Positions 1 to 6,951 of a stretch of 44,341 nucleotides of DNA are shown one piece after another. The translations under genes were made by a program, and so were the position numbers. Position 1 is the first letter of the stretch; the number at the start of each line of letters is the position of its first letter. The notes under the pieces are model-generated. The model made no database searches, was not told where the DNA came from, and saw only the letters and a list, made by a program, of their open reading frames with translations. This DNA comes from Nitrosopumilales archaeon (GTDB lineage: Archaea; Thermoproteota; Nitrososphaeria; Nitrososphaerales; Nitrosopumilaceae): the NCBI GenBank assembly GCA_900299125.1, contig OMIR01000046.1, forward strand, positions 1 through 44,341, read 5' to 3'.

Positions 1-39
1 AACTAATCCTATCTTTATTCCAAGCGTGATTTTCTGCAT
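1..39 (-). CDS. N-terminal fragment of a minus-strand gene
   Basis: An ATG on the minus strand at 39-37 opens a frame (MQKITLGIKIGLV) that runs off the left edge of the window. The residues are hydrophobic with early lysines, which would suit the start of a signal peptide or first membrane helix. It would be divergent from the S17e gene. Thirteen codons are too few to name a family, and the call rests only on an open frame at the edge. Confidence 0.3.
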   Translation of the reverse strand, partial: MQKITLGIKIGLV

Positions 40-149
40 ATCAAAACTACTAAAAATTTCATATGATGACGCTGAAAATATGATGGAAACAAATTCCAAA
101 CAGTATTTGGGAATATAGGTTAAATTACCCCCAACCGACAGAATCACTC

Positions 150-464
150 GTGGATAGAATAAAAAGACTCTCGATGCAAGTTCTTGATCAACACAAAAAT
201 AAATTCTCAGTTGATTTTGCAGATAATAAAAAAATTCTAGACCAGTTAGCTGTTGTGAGATCCAAGGGACTCAAAAATGAAATGGCCGGCTATATCACAA
301 AGCTTCTAAAACGTGAGAAAGATTACCTCCTATCCAAAGAAAGTAGAGTTCGAGAAGATGTCGAAATTAATGAAGATGAAATGGAGCAAGATTCTGAGCA
401 ACAAGATACTGAGGAATCTGAAATTCCTCAAGAAATAACAATAGATTCCGGCGAAGAATCTTAA
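150..464 (+). CDS. rps17e: 30S ribosomal protein S17e with acidic C-terminal extension
   Basis: Small-subunit ribosomal protein of the archaeal/eukaryotic S17e family. Residues 1 to about 57 carry the family pattern: a basic helix, the DFADNKKILDQL segment, then SKGLKNEMAGYITKLLKRE, matching the archaeal 'F..NKK...L....SK.LRN.IAGY.T.L.KR' consensus. Archaeal S17e proteins are usually about 60-70 residues. This one continues for about 45 more residues, almost all Glu, Asp, Gln and Ser. The start is GTG; no strong ribosome binding site is visible. It is followed after 24 nt by the MoaD/Cgi121 gene on the same strand. The core assignment is firm. The role of the acidic tail is unknown. Confidence 0.85.
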   Translation: MDRIKRLSMQVLDQHKNKFSVDFADNKKILDQLAVVRSKGLKNEMAGYITKLLKREKDYLLSKESRVREDVEINEDEMEQDSEQQDTEESEIPQEITIDSGEES

Positions 465-488
465 CAAATCTGATTATATCATTATACC

Positions 489-1259
489 ATGATTTTGATA
501 AAACTGCTAGGCGGTGCAAAAAAATCGTTTGACAACGATGTAATTAAGATAGATGCTGCAAGTATGTCAATTTTACAATTACTAGATTATCTGGAAAAAA
601 TAAAACCAATCAATACTTTGGAATTCGATAAAAAAAACCTGTTAATTGCTGTAAACGGTGCAGACTCATCATCATTACAGGGTTATGATACGATTCTTCA
701 TTCTGGAGATATCGTTAACATAATACCGATAATACACGGTGGTAGTAGAATTCAATTTGTATTAGAATCACAGAATGTCGAGTTATTCAATATTAAAGGA
801 AAAAAAGGTAAAAACTATGATCATTTGATTAAGATTAGAAACTTATTTCCGAAGATCATAATGGAAGGTATCTCGTCTAAGAAAATAGCTAGCGTTTTAC
901 ATGTCAAAAAGATTCTTACTAAATCGTTTTTTGCTAAAAAAAATAACATGTTGCTGGCAAAAAAATTCGAAACAGACATTTTACTAAGATTTGCTGCAAC
1001 TACCCAAATTTTGAAAGCGCTAAAACAGGTTGGCATAGAAGAAACAGACAAATTTACAATTATTGCAATCGGCTCAAAATATCAGCTAGATCGGCTCTAT
1101 TCATATTTACAAAAAAATCTAATTAATGTTAATTATAATCAAAACAAATCACATATTCTAAAACAATTCAATATTTCAAATAGGTATCTTCAAATCGTTG
1201 ATTCAAAGAATCCCCTTGAAGATATTCTTGGAGAAAAAGCATCCGTATTATTCCAGTGA
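489..1259 (+). CDS. MoaD/ThiS-like domain fused to KEOPS subunit Cgi121
   Basis: Two domains are visible. Residues 1 to about 85 look like a ubiquitin-like MoaD/ThiS fold: an initial beta strand (ILIKLLGGAKK), an L..LL..L helix, a 'LLIAVNGAD' strand, 'L..GD.V.IIP', ending in His-Gly-Gly. Residues 86-256 match Cgi121, the KEOPS subunit that helps make the universal tRNA t6A37 modification: 'KIASVLHVKKIL', then 'ETDILLRFAATTQILKALKQVGI', the typical helix in which Cgi121 proteins read 'E.LL.L.G..QI..A....G'. Stand-alone archaeal Cgi121 is about 150 residues, so the N-terminal part is an addition. The Gly-Gly is internal, so it is not a free C-terminus unless processed. The stop overlaps the convergent THUMP gene by 12 nt. 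The Cgi121 call is good, and the MoaD-like call fairly good. Confidence 0.75.
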   Translation: MILIKLLGGAKKSFDNDVIKIDAASMSILQLLDYLEKIKPINTLEFDKKNLLIAVNGADSSSLQGYDTILHSGDIVNIIPIIHGGSRIQFVLESQNVELFNIKGKKGKNYDHLIKIRNLFPKIIMEGISSKKIASVLHVKKILTKSFFAKKNNMLLAKKFETDILLRFAATTQILKALKQVGIEETDKFTIIAIGSKYQLDRLYSYLQKNLINVNYNQNKSHILKQFNISNRYLQIVDSKNPLEDILGEKASVLFQ

Positions 1260-1769
1260 CTGCCGTTTTTCACTCTGTATTTTCAAAATTTCGTTCTTTT
1301 TTATGACCGAAATTCCAGTCATCGAACCAAAAATCTGAATTAGAATATTCCAATCATATTTTTCTAATGATACTTTGTTAGGAATTCTGTTTGCAATATT
1401 TGTGATAATATCTGAAGAAGAAATATTGGAATTTCGCTTTTCTATTGTGATTCTATAAGTCTGATCTTTTGTTATTTTGGGTAATTGTTTTAAAACTGAC
1501 TCTGTAATTTCTACTAGATCTGTTTTTGTCACAGAGTAAATTGGAATTACACGCATCGTGTATCGAATTGACCATGGTTCATCTTCTAGTTTTTCTCGAA
1601 TTTTTCTTACTAGTTTCGCAGGTTCTACAACAGTGTTGATATAGAGTATACCTGAGAATTCAGATAAGATAATTTCAGGACTATTGTCGTCTAACTCAGA
1701 CAGTAACTCTTTGATCTCTTTGATAGTATCGCTCTCAAAATGACGTGCACAAGTGACTATTATGTTCAA
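1248..1769 (-). CDS. THUMP-domain RNA-binding protein (Tan1/THUMPD1-like)
   Basis: A 173-residue protein made essentially of one THUMP domain with its N-terminal ferredoxin-like part. Visible are the opening strand 'IIVTCARHFESDTIKEIKELL', the central 'ILYINTVVEPAKLVRKIREKLEDEPWSIRYTMRVIPI', and the THUMP signature region 'YRITIEKRNSNISSSDIITNIANRIPNKVSLEKYDWNILIQIFG'. THUMP domains bind tRNA. Stand-alone forms related to yeast Tan1 help the N4-acetylation of tRNA cytidine. No methyltransferase or thiouridylase domain is attached. It converges on the Cgi121 gene, another tRNA-modification factor, with a 12-nt overlap of stops. Family confidence is high; the exact modification is inferred. Confidence 0.78.
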   Translation of the reverse strand: MNIIVTCARHFESDTIKEIKELLSELDDNSPEIILSEFSGILYINTVVEPAKLVRKIREKLEDEPWSIRYTMRVIPIYSVTKTDLVEITESVLKQLPKITKDQTYRITIEKRNSNISSSDIITNIANRIPNKVSLEKYDWNILIQIFGSMTGISVIKKNEILKIQSEKRQSLE

Positions 1770-1841
1770 TATGATGAAATTTATTTTATTACATATTTAT
1801 CTTGATTAAAAAAATAAATAAAGAAAATTCATAGTATATTT

Positions 1842-1943
1842 GTGAGTACTGAACCAGATGTAGAAAATGACTTTGAAGATGACTTTGAAGATGACTTTGA
1901 AGATATTGAAGATGAAGAAATAGTTGATGAAGATTTTGATTAG
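1842..1943 (+). CDS. tiny acidic protein with DFED repeats
   Basis: A GTG-started 33-residue frame, MSTEPDVEN followed by three copies of a four-residue DFED unit and an Asp/Glu-rich end. An AT-rich A-box-like stretch (aaaaataaataaag) lies about 25-30 nt upstream, which would allow a leaderless message. Its TAG stop overlaps the last codon of the convergent winged-helix gene. It is extremely acidic and has no lysine, arginine or cysteine. I do not recognise it. It may be a real micro-protein or a chance frame, and conservation would decide. Confidence 0.45.
   Translation: MSTEPDVENDFEDDFEDDFEDIEDEEIVDEDFD
1869..1904 (+). repeat. three perfect tandem copies of a 12-bp unit
   Basis: The unit gactttgaagat occurs three times without mismatch or spacer at 1869-1880, 1881-1892 and 1893-1904. 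It is in phase with the GTG frame and encodes repeated Asp-Phe-Glu-Asp, so copy-number change would lengthen or shorten the peptide without a frameshift. Confidence 0.9.
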
Positions 1944-2248
1944 ATGGTCAAACCAAAACTATCTGCGAATTTGTTAAATGTATTATATGCCTGAAGAAAT
2001 TCTCTACCATTGGAGCTTATCTTATACTTACAAGCACCATCAGAATTAGTTTGTTCTAGTAAACCCTGTGACACCAAAGTATTCAAAATTTTAGATATTC
2101 TTACATGAGAGATATTGGCCTTTCGTATCAGATAGGTTATGTTGGCACCCTGTTCATCTGGCAGCTCATCACGAGTAGTAGTTAAAATGTCACCTATGAT
2201 TTTCATGTGGGTTCTATAGACTTGCATTTTGACGAATTTAGTGTTCAA
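1940..2248 (-). CDS. winged-helix DNA-binding protein (HTH_45-like)
   Basis: A 102-residue protein with the architecture of the small archaeal winged-helix regulators. It has an N-terminal helix (THMKIIGDILTTTRD), then 'GANITYLIRKANISHVRISKILNTLVSQGLLEQ' as helix-turn-helix and recognition helix, then the wing 'ACKYKISSNGREFLQAYNTF'. The end pattern 'Y.IS..G..FL..Y' is typical of PF14947-type (HTH_45) proteins, which are abundant in thaumarchaea. Target and effector are unknown. It stands alone, convergent with the tiny acidic ORF and co-oriented with the membrane protein gene downstream in coordinates. Confidence 0.72.
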   Translation of the reverse strand: MNTKFVKMQVYRTHMKIIGDILTTTRDELPDEQGANITYLIRKANISHVRISKILNTLVSQGLLEQTNSDGACKYKISSNGREFLQAYNTFNKFADSFGLTI

Positions 2249-2323
2249 TTATTATAGGATATGTTGGCAGGATAAGTTTTTTTGACAAAATAATGGGAAT
2301 CAGCTAAATTCGAGCCTAGACAA

Positions 2324-2968
2324 TCATAAATTTTCATCAAATTTTATTTTCGTAAGTGGAACCTTGGTAACTGGAATAAATAATAACCCAAGTCCAAGGA
2401 TTTTAATCGATATTGATACTAGATTTAGTATGGATTGTGGAAATACAAAATAATACCAACCCAGAAACTCCCCCAATCCTAACAACCCGAGACCCGATGC
2501 CACGAAAATTGCCGTTTTTCTCCTACTTTCAAAATACGACATCATTGTCTCAATTGAACCATATGCAAGTAAAATGAATGAAATTGAGCGAATTACATTT
2601 TCAATCGATGTAAATGAAATCAAAAACATGGGAATTATTCCTATTGTTCTCAAATAGTTTGATCTAGGGAAAAATGACTTGATAGTATGGGAAAATGCAA
2701 TAAAAAAATACCCTAGTGTTTGAATTGCAATTCCAATTGTTTGAATCCATCTTTGTGGTTCTTTGGGTTCGAAAATATACGCGTCGAGAGTTATTCCGAT
2801 CCACATTATCATAAAACCAGCTCCTATTGAAAAGAATGCCACTGTAAGTCGAAAAAGTGTTGGACTTCCAGTATTCCTAAAACCAATGTATGACAATACG
2901 CCTATTAAGATACCAACTAAAAACCCAACTAAATTTAAGACACTTTCTAAAAAAAATGCATCCATCAT
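2324..2968 (-). CDS. multi-pass membrane protein of unknown function
   Basis: A 214-residue hydrophobic protein with about seven membrane segments. They include residues about 8-28, 40-60 (TVAFFSIGAGFMIMWIGI), 78-95 (GIAIQTLGYFFIAFSH), 108-125, 127-145, 153-172 and 183-203. Loops are short, and the first outward loop is basic. No cofactor or transport motif is visible. The helix layout resembles the small seven-helix archaeal membrane proteins often found next to winged-helix regulators, and such a regulator lies just downstream (1940-2248). I do not recognise a named family. Confidence 0.6.
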   Translation of the reverse strand: MMDAFFLESVLNLVGFLVGILIGVLSYIGFRNTGSPTLFRLTVAFFSIGAGFMIMWIGITLDAYIFEPKEPQRWIQTIGIAIQTLGYFFIAFSHTIKSFFPRSNYLRTIGIIPMFLISFTSIENVIRSISFILLAYGSIETMMSYFESRRKTAIFVASGLGLLGLGEFLGWYYFVFPQSILNLVSISIKILGLGLLFIPVTKVPLTKIKFDENL

Positions 2969-2996
2969 TTCTGTAATGACTATTTGATTTTAAAAG

Positions 2997-3206
2997 TTAA
3001 TCCCATTCGTCTAGAGTTCCAGCCGTCTGACCTTCAGTAGAACCTGCATAATCACCCAAAATATCCGAATATGTAACATCATTATGTGCTACATATTTTA
3101 CATATTCACCATAGGACATTTCTAGATTACATTGACTGCATGTGACTATGGTAAAGTCAGGTGCCAGTTCTGCGTTACCTTTACATTTTGGACACTTGAT
3201 CCTCAC
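2997..3206 (-). CDS. small single zinc-ribbon protein
   Basis: A 69-residue protein with GTG start. Residues 5-8 (CPKC) and 23-26 (CSQC) form a Cys4 zinc ribbon of the kind seen in archaeal transcription or RNA-processing factors. The C-terminal part is acidic with an SDILGDYAGSTEGQTAGTLDEWD tail. It is divergent from the YggX-like gene at 3280, sharing a 73-nt AT-rich intergenic region. The function is not recognisable beyond metal binding. Confidence 0.6.
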   Translation of the reverse strand: MRIKCPKCKGNAELAPDFTIVTCSQCNLEMSYGEYVKYVAHNDVTYSDILGDYAGSTEGQTAGTLDEWD

Positions 3207-3279
3207 ACAAATTTTACTCTAATTATGTTATTATTTATTGCCAAAAAAAGAATAAATTGACTCTTGTAAATGCGATTTT

Positions 3280-3558
3280 ATGGTTAGAATCTGTACAAAA
3301 TGTAAAGCAGAAATTCTAGACACTGAACAACTTGATGCTGTTGGAGGTACATATCCTTGTTGCACAAAATGTTGGGAAGAATGGAAAACCTATCGAATCA
3401 TGGTTATGAATGAATTAAGATTAGACATGTCTTTGCCAGACCATAGAAAACTACTCAAAAAGAATGAAAAGATCTTTGTTGGAGTACTATCACCTCAAGG
3501 AGATGTCATTGATTTTTCTAATGAAGATAATCGTAAACCTGACAAGCCTGAAACTTAG
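3280..3558 (+). CDS. YggX-like Fe(II)-trafficking family protein with Cys-rich N-terminus
   Basis: A 92-residue protein. Residues about 31-70 (CWEEWKTYRIMVMNELRLDMSLPDHRKLLKKNEKIFV) line up with the core of bacterial YggX, where a Trp, 'T.LINE..L....PEHR..L...M..FLF' pattern is characteristic. YggX protects iron-sulfur proteins and limits oxidative damage. Unlike YggX, the N-terminus carries CxxC (C5, C8) and CCxxC (C27, C28, C31), which could bind zinc, iron or a cluster. YggX has about 90 residues, so the length agrees. The stop overlaps the convergent unknown gene. Assignment rests on the motif pattern only. Confidence 0.6.
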   Translation: MVRICTKCKAEILDTEQLDAVGGTYPCCTKCWEEWKTYRIMVMNELRLDMSLPDHRKLLKKNEKIFVGVLSPQGDVIDFSNEDNRKPDKPET

Positions 3559-4019
3559 ATTCCGAGTTTTTCTTTAGCAACCTTAGGTATAATGAGAAAG
3601 AATTGTCTTCTTTGTTGTTCAGATAGACTTGAGAAAATTTTTCTAATGGTATCTGAGATTGACTCCTGATTTGACTTGTCAATAGTTGAAAAAACCTCCA
3701 AAATACCATCTAAATTAAAGAGAATTAGTTTATGTGGATCTTTTAATATTTCAAAGATGTATGCTGATACTAGAGTCATTTTGTCCTTTTCAGGCATTGC
3801 AGCCAGAATTTCCAGCCAAGTTGAAAAAAGTTTGGCAAAGTTCGGAAATGGAATTGTTGGACCAGCTTCTAATGCATTATTGATTATTTCTAATTGATCT
3901 AATGAGGATAAAGTAAAAAATTCATTCATTCTTTTTCTGAGTATTGGTTTTCGTAAGAAATCAGGTAGGTTTGCCAAATTCACTATGATGTTTCCTGCAA
4001 AATTTTCATGTGACATCAA
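3555..4019 (-). CDS. helical protein of unknown function
   Basis: A 154-residue, largely alpha-helical soluble protein with no signal peptide or metal motif. It shows repeated amphipathic segments such as 'RKPILRKRMNEFFTLSSLDQLEIINNAL' and 'ESISDTIRKIFSSLSEQQRRQFFLIIPKVAKEKLGI', resembling short HEAT-like or four-helix arrangements. It is divergent from purA and convergent with the YggX-like gene. I do not recognise the family. Composition matches its neighbours, so there is no sign of recent transfer. Confidence 0.5.
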   Translation of the reverse strand: MMSHENFAGNIIVNLANLPDFLRKPILRKRMNEFFTLSSLDQLEIINNALEAGPTIPFPNFAKLFSTWLEILAAMPEKDKMTLVSAYIFEILKDPHKLILFNLDGILEVFSTIDKSNQESISDTIRKIFSSLSEQQRRQFFLIIPKVAKEKLGI

Positions 4020-4099
4020 AAATTAATTATGCTGGCTCATTAAAAATTTAGATCGGATCTATATAACTTGGCTTAAATTAAAGCTAAGAATTCCATCCA

Positions 4100-5104
4100 A
4101 TGATGCCCTCTACAGTAGTGGTTGGTGGATTCTTCGGAGATGAAGGAAAAGGTAAAATCATTTCATATTTGGCACAAAAAGATGATCCTAAAATTGTCGT
4201 TAGAGGGGGTGCAGGGCCCAATGCTGGTCATACTATTGAGGATGGTGAAAAAAAATACAAGGTCCGCATGCTTCCAAGTGGATTCTTGAATAAAAATGCC
4301 GGACTTATGATTGGACCAGGTGTAGTTATTAATCCAGAAGTTTTGCATAAGGAAATTGAGGAATTTGGCACATCCACAAGAACATTTATTGATAATAATT
4401 GTGGAATCATAGAAAAAACTCATACTGATGTAGATGCTGGTGGAAGATTAAAAGAAAAAATCGGCAGTACTGGGTCTGGTACGGGACCTGCCAATGCCGA
4501 TAGAGCACTACGAACACTAAAGATGGCAAAAGAGATACAATCACTCAAACCGTATTTGATTGATGTTGCTGAGCAATTACATAATGCTCTTGATTCCGAA
4601 CAAAATATCCTAGTCGAGGGAACTCAAGGTACTTTTCTCTCATTGTGGCATGGAACATATCCTTATGTTCCATCAAAGGATGTGACTGCCTCTGGAATTT
4701 GTGCAGACATTGGGTTAGGACCAAAAAACGTCGACGATGTCATGGTGGTCTTCAAATCCTACGTAACTCGTGTAGGTACAGGCACGCTTGATGGAGAGCT
4801 TCCTATGGATGAAGTATCTAAGCGTGGGTGGTCAGAAGTAGGGACAGTTACTGGAAGACAACGACGTGCGGCTGAATTTGATTTTAATCTAGCCAAGCGT
4901 GCAATCATGCTCAACTCTGCCACCCAAATAGCACTTACAAAATTAGATGTTTTGTTCCCAGAGTGCGCACACAAAAACTCATTTGATGATTTAAGCTTGA
5001 GCGCAAAAAAATTCATTACGCGGATAGAAGATAGTACTGACGTGGCTGTTACACTAATAGGTACTGGTCCAGGCGTAAATGATATTATCGATTTACGAGA
5101 ATAA
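4100..5104 (+). CDS. purA: adenylosuccinate synthetase
   Basis: Catalyses GTP-dependent condensation of IMP with aspartate, the first committed step to AMP. The N-terminal P-loop-like motif GGFFGDEGKGKI (residues 8-19) contains the catalytic Asp and the Lys. 'GGAGPNAGHTI' is the IMP-binding His region, 'GSTGSGTGPANADR' follows, and 'EGTQGTFLSLWHGTYPYVPSKDVTASG' matches the conserved 'EGAQG..LD...GTYPYVTSS.T...G'. At 334 residues it is the short archaeal form (bacterial enzymes are about 430). Two adjacent ATGs allow a start one codon later (4103). TATA-like sequences lie upstream (tatataac at 4060-4067 and cttaaatta near 4072). Confidence 0.95.
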   Translation: MMPSTVVVGGFFGDEGKGKIISYLAQKDDPKIVVRGGAGPNAGHTIEDGEKKYKVRMLPSGFLNKNAGLMIGPGVVINPEVLHKEIEEFGTSTRTFIDNNCGIIEKTHTDVDAGGRLKEKIGSTGSGTGPANADRALRTLKMAKEIQSLKPYLIDVAEQLHNALDSEQNILVEGTQGTFLSLWHGTYPYVPSKDVTASGICADIGLGPKNVDDVMVVFKSYVTRVGTGTLDGELPMDEVSKRGWSEVGTVTGRQRRAAEFDFNLAKRAIMLNSATQIALTKLDVLFPECAHKNSFDDLSLSAKKFITRIEDSTDVAVTLIGTGPGVNDIIDLRE

Positions 5105-5153
5105 ATGAATCTATTTTCCTAAACTTTATTTTGCCAACTGTTTTAACGCTTCC

Positions 5154-5813
5154 GTGGCACCACCAAAATCTCCTAAATATATTCAACTGGCCTCACAACT
5201 TGAATTCTCACGCTTGGTATCAGCATTAGAGCGTATTCCACGGGTTTCATTCATGCATGAACACAATGGAAAAAAAATCATCTCAATTCAAATGGATTTG
5301 CTAAAAGAGCGACCTATAATCTACTATGTGCCTCTGGAAAAAAATGGGCATTATTTGGCATATGGCTTCAAAAATGGAAAAGAAGAATCATTGGTAGTAG
5401 ATACAGTATCGGAACCCACGAAACTTTATTCACCTATAGTGAAAATTAAGGAACTTCCGCAATCCCTTCGTCAAAATACTGATGAACAATTAGAGAAATA
5501 TGAGCTAATTGAGCTGGAGGATCTTGCGAGTTTAGCTAAAATAAGCCATGGATATGAAGAAGCGCCGTTCCCATTATTTTCTTTCCCACGTGGTGATAAA
5601 TGGTTATTGGGAGTCTTTATGAATTTTAATGAGGAAGGACCATCATATTTTTGTCATGTGTCTATTGATTCAGAACCATCACAACCATTTTTGAAATATT
5701 CAATGTTTAATGGAAATCCACCACAATTTTCCGATAATCTAAATGAGCATGGTTATTCATATATCAAAATAATAAAGCTAGTAGAAACACACCCATTAAT
5801 TCACTATGAATAA
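5154..5813 (+). CDS. conserved-looking protein of unknown function upstream of pyrF
   Basis: A 219-residue soluble protein with GTG start. It has no signal peptide, membrane helix or cysteine pair that suggests metal binding. It reads as an alpha/beta protein with many aromatic and proline residues (for example 'RPIIYYVPLEKNGHYLAYGF' and 'FPLFSFPRGDKWLLGVFMNF'). Its last 8 nt overlap the start of pyrF, so the two genes are almost certainly cotranscribed, and possibly with purA, 49 nt upstream. A link to nucleotide metabolism is suggested by position only. Confidence 0.6.
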   Translation: MAPPKSPKYIQLASQLEFSRLVSALERIPRVSFMHEHNGKKIISIQMDLLKERPIIYYVPLEKNGHYLAYGFKNGKEESLVVDTVSEPTKLYSPIVKIKELPQSLRQNTDEQLEKYELIELEDLASLAKISHGYEEAPFPLFSFPRGDKWLLGVFMNFNEEGPSYFCHVSIDSEPSQPFLKYSMFNGNPPQFSDNLNEHGYSYIKIIKLVETHPLIHYE

Positions 5814-6546
5814 TTTTTCAGAACGAATTAAAAAGTTAGCCCGACAAAAAAGCCCGCTTATTTTGGCAAATGATTACGATGATCAAAAAAATCTAGAATC
5901 TAGAACTCTCAAAAACATTGATACTTTATCTGATTATCTCTGTGCAATAAAATTCAATATGCATGTTTTACTCCCACTCGGAGAAAAACAAATCAAAAAA
6001 ATTACAAAAAAAGCGCATGAAAATCAACTCCAAGTAATAGCAGACATAAAGCTCAATGATATTGGAAATACCAATCTGGTGGCTGTTAATACTCTCTGGA
6101 ATCTAGGCTTTGATTGTGTAATTGTGAATCCTATTATGGGTCCAGAAAACCTTCAAAGACTAATCCAATTTTCTCATAAAAACAAAAAGGGGATAATTTC
6201 ATTGTGTCATATGAGCTCTCCTGAAGCAAAAGTTACATACGAATTAAGCGTAAGATTAGGCTCAAAGGAAAAACCACTCTTCAAATTATTCCTAGAATGG
6301 GCAAAAAAAATGTCCGCAGATGGAATAATAGTCGGTGCCACTTTTCCTGACATCATAAAATACTGCAAAAAGCATAGTAACTTCAAGTTGAACGTTTTCT
6401 CGCCAGGAATCGGCACTCAAGGTGGAGACATAAAGAGCACAATTTCTGCTGGTTCTGATTATCTTATCGTAGGTCGAACAATTCTAAATGCTAAGGATCC
6501 TGTAGACACCGCAAGACAGATGGTAAGACTAACTCGTATAGACTAG
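5806..6546 (+). CDS. pyrF: orotidine 5'-phosphate decarboxylase
   Basis: Final step of UMP synthesis. The catalytic Asp-x-Lys-x2-Asp-Ile motif is present as DIKLNDIGNT (residues about 80-89). The N-terminal 'LILANDYDD' supplies the substrate-binding Asp, 'AIKFNMHVLLPLG' the second-strand Lys, and the phosphate-gripping end reads 'SPGIGTQGGD...SAGSDYLIVGRTI'. At 246 residues it fits the TIM-barrel family. The ATG lies inside the end of the preceding gene. The 3' end overlaps the convergent Nudix gene by 18 nt. PyrD and PyrK of the same pathway are encoded 22 kb away. Confidence 0.92.
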   Translation: MNNFSERIKKLARQKSPLILANDYDDQKNLESRTLKNIDTLSDYLCAIKFNMHVLLPLGEKQIKKITKKAHENQLQVIADIKLNDIGNTNLVAVNTLWNLGFDCVIVNPIMGPENLQRLIQFSHKNKKGIISLCHMSSPEAKVTYELSVRLGSKEKPLFKLFLEWAKKMSADGIIVGATFPDIIKYCKKHSNFKLNVFSPGIGTQGGDIKSTISAGSDYLIVGRTILNAKDPVDTARQMVRLTRID

Positions 6547-6951
6547 TGAGCGACATTTCTGCAATAGGTTTTTTGCGTTTTGATATGTGGTCTTGGTATA
6601 AGCTGATTCATATTCTAACCATATGTGATCTATGTGCTCGTCTGAAATAATTACTTGACTACTGTATGTAATTCCCAAGAAAAACACTACTTCTTTTTTG
6701 ATTATTTTATTGTCGTGTACATATGTGTAGTGAATTTTTTCCTTAAAGCCTTCAATAAAATTGATATCGATAATTCCTGTTTCTTCTCTAGTTTCTCTTA
6801 TTGCAGCTTGCATTTCATCTTCTCCTTTTTCGATTCTACCTTTTACAAAATCCCAATGTCCTGAAGGATAATGTAAAAGTAGAAACAATTTCTTATTTCC
6901 TTCTTCTCGAAATAAAATAATCCCAGCAGATTTTTCAGAAATTTCCTGCAT
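6529..6951 (-). CDS. Nudix hydrolase (Ap4A-pyrophosphohydrolase-like)
   Basis: A 140-residue Nudix protein. The complete Nudix box GX5EX7REUXEEXGU reads from GRIEKGEDE to RETREETGI (about residues 37-59), including the metal-binding glutamates. The preceding 'KSAGIILFREEGNKKLFLLLHYPSGHWDFVKG' is typical of bis(5'-nucleosyl)-tetraphosphatase-like members ('W.FPKGH'). It probably removes nucleotide by-products, but substrate cannot be read from sequence. Its ATG shares one base with the uppS stop (TAATG), indicating translational coupling in a DUF373-uppS-nudix unit. Confidence 0.88.
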   Translation of the reverse strand: MQEISEKSAGIILFREEGNKKLFLLLHYPSGHWDFVKGRIEKGEDEMQAAIRETREETGIIDINFIEGFKEKIHYTYVHDNKIIKKEVVFFLGITYSSQVIISDEHIDHIWLEYESAYTKTTYQNAKNLLQKCRSLVYTS

